Source: Sphingomonas oleivorans
Lineage (GTDB): Bacteria > Pseudomonadota > Alphaproteobacteria > Sphingomonadales > Sphingomonadaceae
Length of the DNA stretch: 64,000 nucleotides
Reading direction: 5' to 3'
NCBI RefSeq assembly: GCF_003050615.1
Contig: NZ_NWBU01000017.1
Location: 1-64,000, forward strand
Shown: positions 8,714-17,512 of the stretch, piece by piece
How the letters are laid out: every line of letters begins with the position of its first letter
Numbering within the stretch: the first letter of the stretch is position 1
Notes under the pieces: generated by a model
The model's database searches: none
What the model was told of the DNA's origin: nothing
What the model saw: only the letters and a program-made list of their open reading frames with translations
Program-made: the position numbers and the translations under genes

Positions 8714-10975
8714 ATGTCGGGAGCACGATCACTCAGTACGCGCTTATTGAGTTTCATCGCGTGTCTGCCGTCCCAGGCAGGGGCCGAAAAAAGTGCACCG
8801 CTTCAACCCGACGATATCATCGTCACGGCGGAAAAGACGCAGGTGAGCATCAATAAGGTCGGGATGTCCGTCCAGGCCTTCCGCGCCGATACGCTTCGTG
8901 ATGCAGGCGTGAATGATGTATCGGACCTCGTTCGACTTGTGCCTGGGTTCAACTATACGCTCTCCAGCTATGGCCACCCGGTCTATACGATGCGAGGCAT
9001 CGGCTTTTACGATACCGGCCTCGGCGCGGCTCCCGGTGTCGTGGTTTACATCGACGAGGCGCCACTGCCCTATTCCGCGACGACGCTGGGAGCAGCGCTG
9101 GACGTGGAACGGGTCGAGGTTCTCAAGGGCCCACAGGGAACGCTGTTCGGCCAGAATACGACCGGTGGAGCCATCAATTATATCGCCGCAAAGCCGACCG
9201 ATGCCCTCGGCGCCGGTGGCCAGCTTACCGTCGGCCGCTTTGGCGAAGTCGATGGCGAAGCCTATTTGACCGGTGCGCTGTCGGGCGAGCTGCGTGGTCG
9301 CGTGGCAGTGAGGCATGAGCGAAGTGATGACTGGCAGCGGAGCTACACCCGCTCCGATGGCCTGGGATCGCGCAATTTCAGCGTTGGCCGCGTCCTGCTT
9401 GATTGGACGCCGTCCGATCGGATCAAGATCGAGCTCAACGTCAATGGCTGGCGCGACCGCTCTGACAACCAGGCGGGGCAGCTCGCGGCGATCATCAATA
9501 CGCCATCGCGTCTGCCGGCCGCACTCATTGCCTATCCCCTGAGTCCGCGAGGCAATCGTGCTGCGGATTGGACGCCGGGCCGCGACTTCCGCCGGCGCTC
9601 GGATTTCTTCCAACTCGTTGGTCGCGCAGATGCCGATCTAAAGTTCGCCAATCTCACGTCGATCACGAGCTATCAGGAGCTGAGCCGCAGAAGCTTGACC
9701 GACGGTGACGGAACTGCGCTCATCACGTTCGAAACGGCCAACCCTGCCGAACTCGGCATATTCTCGCAGGAGGTCAGACTAGCTGGTGATCAGCATGCTG
9801 TCCGTTGGATGGTCGGAGCCAATTACCAGCGAGAGGAAATTCGTGACGCGGCTCGGTCGGATGTCGTCGAGAGCAGCTTCCCCTTCGACGGCGTGGATCC
9901 GCGAACGATCCAGCATGTCAGGACATGGGCCGGCTTCGGCAGCCTTGACTATGACGTCACTTCGCAGCTGAAGGTTCAAGGCAGCCTTCGATATACCGAC
10001 GAACGCCGCCGATATGTCGGATGCACCTATGATGATGGTAGCGGCCAAGCGGCCAGGTACATCTCGATCGTCGCGACGATGCTGGCTCGCCGACCGGTCT
10101 CGGTGGCGCCTGGAGGGTGCTCGACGCTGGGGCTCGATTTCCTGCCGACCGAGATTCGCGGCACGTCCAACGAGGATAATCTATCCTGGCGTCTGAATAT
10201 AAGCTGGTCGGCGATGGAAACGCTCCTGCTCTACGCCAATGCCAGCAAGGGGCATAAGAGCGGCGCGTTTCCGACCATCGGCGCGAGCTCGGTTCGCCAA
10301 TTTGAGCTGGCGAGACCCGAGTCCGTCCTGGCTTTCGAGACTGGCTTCAAGTTCGTGCCGGATCCGCTCCGCTTCCAGCTGAAGGGTGCCGCCTTCCACT
10401 ATGACTATCAGGACAAGCAGTTGCGCGGAAAGCGGATCGATCCGGTGCTGGGACCGCTCAACGCCTTTATCAATGTGCCCCGCTCCTCGATTTGGGGCGC
10501 AGAAGCAGAACTGCTCTGGCGGCCGGTCGAAAGTCTCACGCTGACGGGCGGCGCCACCTACATCCACTCCAAAATCAAAGGAACCTTCATCAATTATGAC
10601 GGCCTCGGCCGCGGAGCCTCGCTCGGGGGAGAAGAGCTGCCACTTACTCCCAAGTGGCAGCTCAATGGAGACGCGGAATATCGCGCATCCTTCTCGGCAG
10701 ACCTGACCGCATTCGCCGGTGTTCGCTATAGCTATCGAGGAAGCACCAACGCCGCACTGGGCGAAGTGCCGCTGCTAGCTATTCCTGACTATCTTCTCGT
10801 GGATCTTCGGGCTGGCCTTGCTGCCGCTGATGGCCGATGGACGGCGACCGCTTTCGTGCGCAATGTCGGCGACGAGACTTATCTGACCTATGTCAGCACC
10901 GCGAGCCCCGATGTAGCGATCCGCCTGACAGGGCGGCCCAGAACCTATGGACTGAGGCTTTCCTATAGCTACTGA
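8714..10975 (+). CDS. TonB-dependent receptor (regulatory block)
   Basis: This 753-aa outer-membrane receptor has a signal peptide (MSGARSLSTRLLSFIACLPSQAGA), then the TonB box region DDIIVTAEK. A plug domain follows with VERVEVLKGPQGTLFGQNTTGGAINYI, and then the beta-barrel. It ends in the aromatic LRLSYSY expected for BamA-dependent insertion. The ATG at 8714 was chosen for its G-rich ribosome site and signal peptide; a longer frame starts at 8663. It is of the general sphingomonad/Caulobacter type. The ligand is unknown. The dyad at 8628-8641 puts it in the presumed FixJ-like regulon, which makes this receptor a likely sensor-controlled uptake route. Confidence 0.93.
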   Translation: MSGARSLSTRLLSFIACLPSQAGAEKSAPLQPDDIIVTAEKTQVSINKVGMSVQAFRADTLRDAGVNDVSDLVRLVPGFNYTLSSYGHPVYTMRGIGFYDTGLGAAPGVVVYIDEAPLPYSATTLGAALDVERVEVLKGPQGTLFGQNTTGGAINYIAAKPTDALGAGGQLTVGRFGEVDGEAYLTGALSGELRGRVAVRHERSDDWQRSYTRSDGLGSRNFSVGRVLLDWTPSDRIKIELNVNGWRDRSDNQAGQLAAIINTPSRLPAALIAYPLSPRGNRAADWTPGRDFRRRSDFFQLVGRADADLKFANLTSITSYQELSRRSLTDGDGTALITFETANPAELGIFSQEVRLAGDQHAVRWMVGANYQREEIRDAARSDVVESSFPFDGVDPRTIQHVRTWAGFGSLDYDVTSQLKVQGSLRYTDERRRYVGCTYDDGSGQAARYISIVATMLARRPVSVAPGGCSTLGLDFLPTEIRGTSNEDNLSWRLNISWSAMETLLLYANASKGHKSGAFPTIGASSVRQFELARPESVLAFETGFKFVPDPLRFQLKGAAFHYDYQDKQLRGKRIDPVLGPLNAFINVPRSSIWGAEAELLWRPVESLTLTGGATYIHSKIKGTFINYDGLGRGASLGGEELPLTPKWQLNGDAEYRASFSADLTAFAGVRYSYRGSTNAALGEVPLLAIPDYLLVDLRAGLAAADGRWTATAFVRNVGDETYLTYVSTASPDVAIRLTGRPRTYGLRLSYSY

Positions 10976-11126
10976 GCCCTGAGTATCGACGATCGCTTGT
11001 GGTCATGAGATTTTGCGCGGGCGCGCGGCAGGCCGATGCGTTGAATATCTCTGCGTCGCCTTGTGAGAGCCGGCGGATCGCAGATCCGAAGTGCAGGGAT
11101 AGCCGCAGGCACCCTCGCCAGCCGAT

Positions 11127-11140
11127 CATATCATCGTATG
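11127..11140. promoter_or_regulatory. Dyad CATAT-N4-GTATG upstream of the FixJ-like regulator
   Basis: CATAT CATC GTATG, about 106 bp before the response-regulator ATG. The position would fit autoregulation. It matches the 7926 site at 15 of 18 positions across the extended element. Confidence 0.55.
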
Positions 11141-11238
11141 ATGTCGCTGAACGCTTGGATGATGATATCTCTGATGCGACGTCATCGGTGCGGGGCTGCT
11201 CCGAGCAATCTTCGATCCGAAGGCCAGGGAGGAGGACA

Positions 11239-11877
11239 ATGACGAACGACGACATGTCCGATCAGGCAGTTGTCCATATCATCGACGACGACAAACCATT
11301 GAGAGAAGCGCTCGAGAATCTCTTCCTTTCGGTTAGTATCGAAGCGGCGACCTATGCGTCCGTCCAGGATTTCCTGAGCAGAGTGCCTGAAAATGCCGCA
11401 GGATGTCTGGTCCTCGACATTCGCCTTCCGGGCATCAATGGTCTCGATTTCCAGGGCAAGCTCGCGGAGCATGGTATCACTCTACCCGTCATCCTCATGA
11501 GCGGGCATGGCGACATCCCGATGACCGTTCGTGGAATGAAGGCCGGAGCGGTGGATTTCCTGCCCAAGCCGTTTCGCGATCAGGACATGCTTGATGCGGT
11601 CGCGCACGCTTTTGCCCGCAATAAACTCGAACGCGCGGTGGCCGACGATGCTGCTCGGGTGGTAACACGGTACGCGACGTTGAGCCCCCGTGAGCGCGAG
11701 GTCATGACTCTCGTCACCGCTGGGCGGCTCAACAAGCAGGTCGCGGGCGATCTCAACCTGAGTGAGATCACGGTGAAGATCCACCGAGGGGCCGCGATGC
11801 GCAAGATGGGCGCTCGGTCCCTTCCGGAACTTGTGCGGATGGAGGAGGCAATCCGACGCTCCAGCATTCCTGCCTGA
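11239..11877 (+). CDS. FixJ/NarL-type response regulator
   Basis: This 212-aa protein has an N-terminal receiver (DDD acidic pocket at 16-18, phospho-acceptor Asp60 in LVLDIRLPG, Lys110 in FLPKPF). A GerE/LuxR-type helix-turn-helix follows (LSPREREVMTLVTAGRLNKQ, then LNLSEITVKIHRGAAMRKMG). The order and spacing match FixJ-type regulators paired with H-box EVNQPLAAI kinases, so its partner is probably the kinase at 1973-4537, 7 kb away. The ATG at 11239 follows GGGAGGAGG. It most likely binds dyads as a dimer, and the repeated YATAC-N4-GTATR elements in this block are the obvious candidates. The next gene is a receiver-only protein. Confidence 0.9.
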   Translation: MTNDDMSDQAVVHIIDDDKPLREALENLFLSVSIEAATYASVQDFLSRVPENAAGCLVLDIRLPGINGLDFQGKLAEHGITLPVILMSGHGDIPMTVRGMKAGAVDFLPKPFRDQDMLDAVAHAFARNKLERAVADDAARVVTRYATLSPREREVMTLVTAGRLNKQVAGDLNLSEITVKIHRGAAMRKMGARSLPELVRMEEAIRRSSIPA

Positions 11878-11930
11878 ACCGTAACGTAACCCTGTGCACC
11901 AGGGGTGCCCGCGAACGTGAAAGCCAATCA

Positions 11931-12308
11931 TTGCTCGATGAAAATCTGATTGTCGTTGTTGATGACGATGCTTCACTCTGTGACGCGATCGTAGGGCTCG
12001 TGCGGTCTTACGGATATGAGGCGAAGGGATTCGAGTCGGCCATCAACTATATGGATAGCCCGGATTTCGCATCGACGCTCTGCCTCGTCACGGACATCAA
12101 TATGCCAGGGGTATCCGGTCTGGATTTAGCCAGGCACATGCGTAGCGTCGGTAATCTTGCTCCGATCATCATGATCACGGCGCGAGAGGACTCGGACCTT
12201 GAGGAGCGCTCTCGCGCAATGGGCGCTGCATGCTTCCTGCGGAAACCCTTCGAGGCCGACCAATTGATGGAATGTATCGCGGATTGTGTTGGAGACGCGG
12301 CTGCCTGA
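11931..12308 (+). CDS. Single-domain response regulator
   Basis: This 125-aa receiver has no output domain: acidic residues DDD at 11-13, phospho-acceptor Asp55 (LVTDINMPG), Thr at MITARE and Lys105 (LRKPFEAD). The start is a TTG; no in-frame ATG gives a complete first strand. It follows the FixJ-like regulator by 53 bases and is probably co-transcribed. Receiver-only proteins in such systems can act as phosphate sinks or connectors for the same kinase. A decayed relative lies just upstream of the kinase at 1745-1945. Confidence 0.85.
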   Translation: MLDENLIVVVDDDASLCDAIVGLVRSYGYEAKGFESAINYMDSPDFASTLCLVTDINMPGVSGLDLARHMRSVGNLAPIIMITAREDSDLEERSRAMGAACFLRKPFEADQLMECIADCVGDAAA

Positions 12309-12396
12309 TCCATAATCAGCCTTGGACCCAAGTCCTCGATTTGCCCCGCTTCAATCCGCTTTTGAACGAGCCCGCTTAGCCGCGGGGGGTATCGGG

Positions 12397-12567
12397 CACG
12401 GCTGGTCGATGTCCACGGCATTGACAGCGAGCCTTGTCATCGACGCACCGATGATGGCGATCTGCCGGCGGGGAAAGCCCGATGCGCTGCCGCATCACTC
12501 GGATCAGAGGAGCCAGTACACCAGCGAGCAAGTCCAGAGACCGATGGCGGAACACGGCATCACCTGA
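12397..12567 (+). pseudogene. IS3-family transposase OrfB fragment
   Basis: The frame reads GHGWSMSTALTASLV then ICRRGKPDALPHHSDQRSQYTSEQ and ends at GIT. This is the part of the IS3 OrfB integrase core around the second catalytic aspartate (HHSDxGSQY, here HHSDQRSQY with the glycine changed). Everything before and after is lost. It belongs to the same broad IS group as the OrfA fragment at 1378-1677. Confidence 0.75.
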
Positions 12568-12760
12568 TCAGGCAATGTCTGGACGAAGCTGGCAAAGGTT
12601 CCGGCGATGCGCAGCATCGTTGGAAAGCCAGCAAGGACATGCGACCGGTTAGGCCACTCATCGTAGCAGAGAGCCGGATCATACAATGATGTTAGGCAGA
12701 CCATGTCTCCGTCTGATCGACCGATGATCGAGCGCTTCGCTAACCTCCACATGTGATGTC

Positions 12761-12774
12761 GGTACGACCGTATC
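12761..12774. promoter_or_regulatory. Dyad GGTAC-N4-GTATC upstream of the secreted protein gene
   Basis: GGTAC GACC GTATC, a weaker member with one arm mismatch, about 41 bp from the start at 12809. A second degenerate element begins at 12678 (ATCATA half-site), 22 bp before the 24-bp block shared with 7946-7969. Confidence 0.35.
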
Positions 12775-12808
12775 GACCGATCCCATCCGCGATTTCCTGG
12801 AGGAGAGC

Positions 12809-13516
12809 ATGCGTGTTTCTGGTCTATCTCTCGCAGCGGCAGCACTAATCATCTCCGCCCCAGCGGCCATCGGGCAACCGATCCATTCGCACGAGAACGC
12901 CGCTACTGTCGCCGCATTCGACATAGTGCATACCGACGTGACGAGCGTCGGTCCCGATATTGTGTTTCGCGTGCAGGTCCGCGGCCAAGCGGGCAAGATC
13001 CGGCCAAAAGCAATTGGCCAGTTCGCCGGCAGCGCCGTCTACAGCTATGTCTGGCCGACATCGATGGACAGTTCGAGCGTCGGATTCGATGCCGATCAAG
13101 GCATTCTCGCTCTTGCCGTCACATTCCATCCCGATTTCGATGACGGGGCGAACGGCGGCATTAATCGGCACGTGTGGCACCCACACTGGGTCGTCCTCAC
13201 GCCCGACGACGCCTGTGGCAAGGGCTCGCTGAAGGTCCGGGACATTCCGGAAGGCACCAAGCCGAAGGTTCCGCCGACATGGCCCGGCGTCCCTCTCCTG
13301 ATCGACAGCCCCAGCTATCCGACATCGCTTGCGACTAACATGGTGGAGGTGCGCGTGCCGGCATCTGTGATCGGCGCGGTCGAAGGGATCAAATTTGACG
13401 GCGTTACCTCGGCCCTGAAGGTGAATGCCAATCTTCATTCGCCGCTGCTCTGCATCTCCGACATCTTCGATGTGGCGTCCGGCAACCTAAGCCTGCCAGG
13501 CAAGATCACGAAGTGA
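12809..13516 (+). CDS. Secreted protein of unknown function
   Basis: This 235-aa protein starts at an ATG preceded by GGAGGAG and has a clear Sec signal peptide (MRVSGLSLAAAALIISAPAAIGQ). The mature part is beta-rich and holds HVWHPHWVVL, a histidine/tryptophan-rich stretch that could bind metal or haem, and two cysteines (DACGK and LLCIS) that could form a disulfide. I do not recognise the family. It is probably periplasmic. The dyad and the shared 24-bp block upstream tie it to the same regulon as the small membrane protein at 8128. Its stop is followed by a gene-free region with a large inverted repeat. Confidence 0.75.
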   Translation: MRVSGLSLAAAALIISAPAAIGQPIHSHENAATVAAFDIVHTDVTSVGPDIVFRVQVRGQAGKIRPKAIGQFAGSAVYSYVWPTSMDSSSVGFDADQGILALAVTFHPDFDDGANGGINRHVWHPHWVVLTPDDACGKGSLKVRDIPEGTKPKVPPTWPGVPLLIDSPSYPTSLATNMVEVRVPASVIGAVEGIKFDGVTSALKVNANLHSPLLCISDIFDVASGNLSLPGKITK

Positions 13517-14262
13517 GACTTGCGAGGCCGCTCTCACCCGGCTTCCCGAATTTCACTATATCTGAAAACGATGCGCCAGCTGCACGTGCGACTTCGATCG
13601 CGCGCGCAGCTGGCCTTCGAGGCCAGACCGCGATCCGGTTATCGATGCGGCTGAGACCGAGCGGGAACAGCCTCACGACTGGAGTACCTCCTGGCCGTCG
13701 GGCTGCTCGTCCAATCGGTGAGAGCCCGTTTGAGAATGGGGCGGCTGAGGGCTGGCGAGAGATTTTTCGTGCCGGACAGGAGCGGTCGCAGCCGCGATGT
13801 CGAAACATCGTGGCAAGATCGCGACGCATCCGGCGCGGAAAAGATCCGCCAGACCGACCCGCAGCCATTCTCAAACGGGCTCTGAGCAACGAACCGATTA
13901 TGAGCCTCCGCTTGGCGAAGGGGCGCGGCACCCTGCCGGCCGGCAAGATCAGCAGGGCGAGGCGGGGGAGCCGCAGCTGCAGAAGGCTCGTAGATGAGGT
14001 AAATGTTCGCAGACATGGTTGTAGCTATGCTGAGCGCAACATCCGCATCGATTGCTGCCCTTGTCCAGGAAGCCGACGGAGCAGAAAAGCCGACGTTGAG
14101 CGGCTATGCACATGAGCGGCCGGGCCGCCCCCTTAGCGGACCTTCGTCACGTCGCCGCTGTTGAACTTGAAAGATGCTCTTACCCTGCGAGGGGCTGGCA
14201 AGGCATCGCCGAAGCATTGGGAATACTCGCTGCAATCCGTCCCTTCGTTCGAAGCCGTCAAA
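13517..14262. other. 746-bp region without a supported gene
   Basis: It lies between two convergent genes. It holds the imperfect inverted repeat described separately (13721-13883). I see no convincing coding frame, tRNA or known RNA here. Confidence 0.5.
13721..13883. repeat. Large imperfect inverted repeat (possible MITE or hairpin)
   Basis: The outer arms are 19 bp and perfect (13721-13739 and 13865-13883, AGAGCCCGTTTGAGAATGG and its complement). Similarity continues inward with mismatches for roughly 75 nt per arm, for example CTGGCGAGAG against CTGGCGGATC and GTGCCGG against GCGCCGG. The turn lies at GATGTCGAAACATC near 13798. The whole element of about 163 bp could fold into one long hairpin. 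It lies between convergent genes and carries no reading frame, which fits a non-autonomous repeat or a bidirectional terminator-like structure. Confidence 0.6.
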
Positions 14263-15048
14263 TCACTCCGGCCTGCTTATCGTATAGTCGATCCGGATGC
14301 GGACCCAGGCGCCGACCAGCGTCTTGCCGCCGGCCCGCGGCGGCAAGACGCGGAACTGCCATGCCGCCTGGCGCACCGCCCGCGCCAGGCCGGAGCCGGC
14401 GGGAGATTGCGCAATCTCCCGGCAATTCTCGACGCGATAGTCGGGCACGGTCTGGCAGGCGATCATCCCCCAGCCGCTCTGCGCGGTGCCGGGCGGGAGA
14501 TAGGCGTCGAGCTCCGCACGGGTCGGCTGGCGATACCATTGGGCGTTGTAGAGCGGTTCGCCATTCGGCCCCTCGCCGGGGCCGTCGGTGTCGCCGCTGC
14601 CCTGGCCGGCAGCGGTGCCGCTTTCGCCCGTGCCCTCGCCATCCTGTGCCGCGGGGCGCGACGGCATTCTGGCGATGTCGGCGGCGGCGAACTGCTCCGA
14701 TGTGATCGGGATCACCTGCGACCAGATCGCCGACGAAGTCGGCATCGGCGGCGCGACGGGGGGAACAGGCGCGAGCGACGGCACCGCTGCCCGCCGCGCC
14801 GCGCCACCTTGCGCGCGCCGGGCCTTGGCGGCGCGGGTGCGCGCCGGTGCGACGCGCGCCTCCGGCATGATCTCGAACGTGATCGGGGCCCGCGGTGCCG
14901 GAGGGGGTGGCGCGGGCGACGGGGCCAGCCGCAGCAGCATGATCAGCATCAGGACATGCACTGCCACGACGAGCGCCAGGGTGGCGGCACGACGGCGGGC
15001 GGGAGCATCGCGTGGGTCCGACCAGGGCTGAGAGGACACCAGGCGCAT
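14263..15048 (-). CDS. TonB-like membrane-anchored periplasmic protein
   Basis: This 261-aa protein has one N-terminal transmembrane helix (ATLALVVAVHVLMLIMLLRL). A proline-rich stretch follows (APSPAPPPPAPRAP), then an Ala/Arg/Pro-rich linker and a small C-terminal domain ending AWVRIRIDYTISRPE. The layout of anchor, proline-rich arm and C-terminal domain is that of TonB-type energy transducers. The C-terminal domain lacks a clear YP motif and holds two cysteines (IACQTVPDYRVENCREI), which is common in sphingomonad TonB-like proteins of unknown partner. The ATG at 15048 has AGGTGGGG upstream. No exbB/exbD is seen nearby. Confidence 0.6.
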   Translation of the reverse strand: MRLVSSQPWSDPRDAPARRRAATLALVVAVHVLMLIMLLRLAPSPAPPPPAPRAPITFEIMPEARVAPARTRAAKARRAQGGAARRAAVPSLAPVPPVAPPMPTSSAIWSQVIPITSEQFAAADIARMPSRPAAQDGEGTGESGTAAGQGSGDTDGPGEGPNGEPLYNAQWYRQPTRAELDAYLPPGTAQSGWGMIACQTVPDYRVENCREIAQSPAGSGLARAVRQAAWQFRVLPPRAGGKTLVGAWVRIRIDYTISRPE

Positions 15049-15334
15049 CGCTGCCCCACCTAGACGGAGCCGCAGCACTTCACAACTCGATCGGCCTGTG
15101 ATCCAGACATCCGGGGTTCGCAGCTACGTCTCTCGGCGCTCGGCAGCCATCGGCCGGCAACGCCTGCTCGCCGACGGATCTCGGCGGTCGCCTTCACAAC
15201 CATGGCGCTGCGAACCGCCTCGACGAGGAGGTCGGTCGAAAGACATCCGCGTCCATGCAAAGGACAGCGCGGTCACCTACCGTCGCGTGATACTGGCGGT
15301 CGGATGTCGTCTCCAGATGCGATCAAGCCGAGCA

Positions 15335-16633
15335 CTATACCGCCCAGGTGGCGACGTCCTCCTCCTGTCCGATCAGCGCCAGACCATGTGCGATCGAGGT
15401 GAGCTCGCCGCCACTCTCGATAGCGGCAGCACCGAAGCGATCGATGAACATCCGGCGCACGCGAGGGATTAGCGACGTGCCGCCCGTCAGGAACACGCGG
15501 TCGATGTCGCCGAGTTGCACGCCGGCCGCCACCAGCGCCTGGTCGATGGTCGCCTCCATGCGCGCCACATCCTCGGCGATCCACATCTCGAACTCCTCGC
15601 GAGAAACTGCTGCTTCGATCTCAAGGCCAGCGCTCGCGAAGCGAAAATGAGTAGTCTCCGCGCTGGACAGCGCCCGCTTGGTCTGTCCCACGGCAGCGTA
15701 GAGCGGATAGCCGAGCTCATTCTCGATGACGGTGATCATCCGGCCGATCGCGGCCGAGTCGAGAGCGGCACGACGCAGGCGCTCCAGCTCCGTCAGCGTC
15801 CGCTTGTTGCGCATCAATGCGAGCTTGGACCAGTCCGCGAAATCGTTGAACCAGCTGCGGGGGATCTCGAGCGTCTTGTCGAAGGATCGATAATGGCCGC
15901 CCTTGCCGAGCATCGGCAGCACCAGGCGGTCGACGATGCGATAGTCGAAACGGTCGCCGGCAATCCCGATGCCGGCATGCCCGAGCGGCGTGCAGCGGGG
16001 AGAGACACCCGGCTCCGCCACCCGCACCACCGAGAAATCGCTGGTACCGCCGCCAAAGTCGGCAACGAGGATGGTCGCGGAGCTCGTCAGGCGCGAAGCA
16101 TAGCTGAAGGCGGCGGCAAGCGGCTCGTAGACATAGTGCACTTCGGCGCCGAATCCGGCGAACATCGCGTCATAGCGCTGCCGCGCGAGCCCCGGATCGG
16201 GCTGGCCGCCGGCATATTCGACCGGCCGCCCCACCACGATGCGGGCCGGCCGGCGATCCAGGCGACCGCCGGCATGGTGGACCAGCTTGTCGAGGAAGAG
16301 TCGTCCGAGATCCTCGAAGCGATAGCGCTTCTCGAAGACCGATGCCTGTTCGAAACTTGCGCTCGCCGCGACGGACTTGAACGACTGCAGAAAGCGGCTG
16401 TCCTCCGGGTAAGCGAGATATTCGGAAATCGCCCACGGGCCGGCATCGGACGCCAGGCCGCCACGAACGGCCTCATCGTGCCAGAAGCAGAGCGCCGAGC
16501 GAAAGACTTCGTCATGCCCGTGCGGTCCGTCGAAGCCGAGCAGTTCGGGCGCATGGTCGCCGGCCAGCGCGGCGACCGTGTTGGTCGTACCGAAATCCAG
16601 GCCGAGCGTTGTGCCGGCGGCAGTCTCGTTCAT
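15335..16633 (-). CDS. Hsp70-family ATPase (YegD-like)
   Basis: This 432-aa actin-fold ATPase has phosphate-1 LGLDFGTTNTVAAL, the connect region VYEPLAAAFSYA, phosphate-2 VADFGGGTSDFSVV and the adenosine motif VFLTGGTSLIPRVR. It lacks the ~200-residue substrate-binding domain of DnaK, as do YegD-type proteins. The ATG at 16633 was chosen over a longer frame because of GAAGG upstream. No J-protein or nucleotide exchange factor is adjacent. The role is unknown; the family is thought to be chaperone-like. The gene stands alone, with the IS481 fragment upstream of its promoter. Confidence 0.9.
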   Translation of the reverse strand: MNETAAGTTLGLDFGTTNTVAALAGDHAPELLGFDGPHGHDEVFRSALCFWHDEAVRGGLASDAGPWAISEYLAYPEDSRFLQSFKSVAASASFEQASVFEKRYRFEDLGRLFLDKLVHHAGGRLDRRPARIVVGRPVEYAGGQPDPGLARQRYDAMFAGFGAEVHYVYEPLAAAFSYASRLTSSATILVADFGGGTSDFSVVRVAEPGVSPRCTPLGHAGIGIAGDRFDYRIVDRLVLPMLGKGGHYRSFDKTLEIPRSWFNDFADWSKLALMRNKRTLTELERLRRAALDSAAIGRMITVIENELGYPLYAAVGQTKRALSSAETTHFRFASAGLEIEAAVSREEFEMWIAEDVARMEATIDQALVAAGVQLGDIDRVFLTGGTSLIPRVRRMFIDRFGAAAIESGGELTSIAHGLALIGQEEDVATWAV

Positions 16634-16801
16634 GACGCCTTCCATAATCATCGATGCTTGGGTCGTTCGGGCCGGCCCCTTTGCCGAGTAGCTCCCCTTC
16701 ATACAAGCAGCGGATTCACCAATCCGCCGCACAACCGGGGCTGGAAGTCATCAGGCGGAACCCTAAGGAATAGTCTTCCTGGACAATAGTGGCCGGCAAG
16801 C

Positions 16802-17182
16802 ATGCTCGCCCAGCGCTACGGCATCAGCGATGAAACGGTGCGCAAATGGCGCAAGCGGGGCGCCCAGGACTGCCTCGATCGCTCGAGCCGGCCCAAGCAC
16901 CTCGCCTGGCGTATAAGCGAGGAAGACCGCGCCGTCATCCGTGCGCTGCGCAAGGCCACCGGCTTTGCGCTCGATGACCTCACCTTGTTGCTGCGCCACT
17001 TTCTGCCGCACCTCAATCGCGACAGCATCTATCATGTCCTCAAGGCCGCCGGCCTCAACCGCCGGCCCGCCGAACCTTCTGCCCAGTCGAGCAGGGGCCA
17101 AGGCCGCACTCCGGTTACAGCCATGGCTCTTCCGGCCGACGGAATAGGCGACCTTCACGCTCGCAAAGCCTTGTTTGATTGA
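16802..17182 (+). pseudogene. IS481-type transposase, N-terminal fragment
   Basis: The frame gives a helix-turn-helix (LAQRYGISDETVRKWRKRG) and the following DRSSRPKHLAWRIS, LDDLTLLLRHFLPHLNRDSIYHVL and KAAGLNRRP. This is the DNA-binding half of an IS481-group transposase. An in-frame stop lies immediately upstream, so the first helices are lost. The DDE catalytic domain is absent after GLNRRP, and the last ~35 codons are unrelated sequence. Confidence 0.75.
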
Positions 17183-17512
17183 CGACACAATCTCTACCAT
17201 ACCAATAGAGATTATGGATCGAGACGAGGCAAGGAGCAGTCCGCGCCGGCGATCGGCCCGCGGCTTTTGACGGAATGCAGCTTGCCCCGCGTCACCAAAG
17301 GCTAAAGCGCACGATGCCTGGTCGGTGATCCGGCTTCGTGTTTCCTGAACGGAAGGAACGAACGAAATGACACCGCCCCATCTCAGCTGTCACGCCGCGA
17401 CGCGGACTTAAGCCTAATCCGATTTTTCCGACCGACCGACGCCGTCCCGCTGAGCGACGGCGATGGGAGGCGCGCGCCCGAAGCACGGGCATGAGGCGCC
17501 CAAGGAGAGACT
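17183..17512. promoter_or_regulatory. 330-bp leader of the organosulfur operon
   Basis: No gene is seen. Near its start an inverted repeat AATCTCT-N12-AGAGATT (17188-17213) could be an operator or a weak hairpin. The rest is GC-rich with a good ribosome site (AAGGAGAG) just before the ATG at 17513. The region must hold the promoter of the 13-kb operon that follows. No riboswitch consensus could be recognised by eye. Confidence 0.4.

Noticed and set aside
17183-17512. A SAM-type riboswitch in the sulfur operon leader
   Set aside because: The stretch contains GGTGATCCGG and AAGGCTAAAG, which recall parts of SAM-II elements, but they are in the wrong order and I could not form the conserved stems. 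A covariance-model search would settle it.
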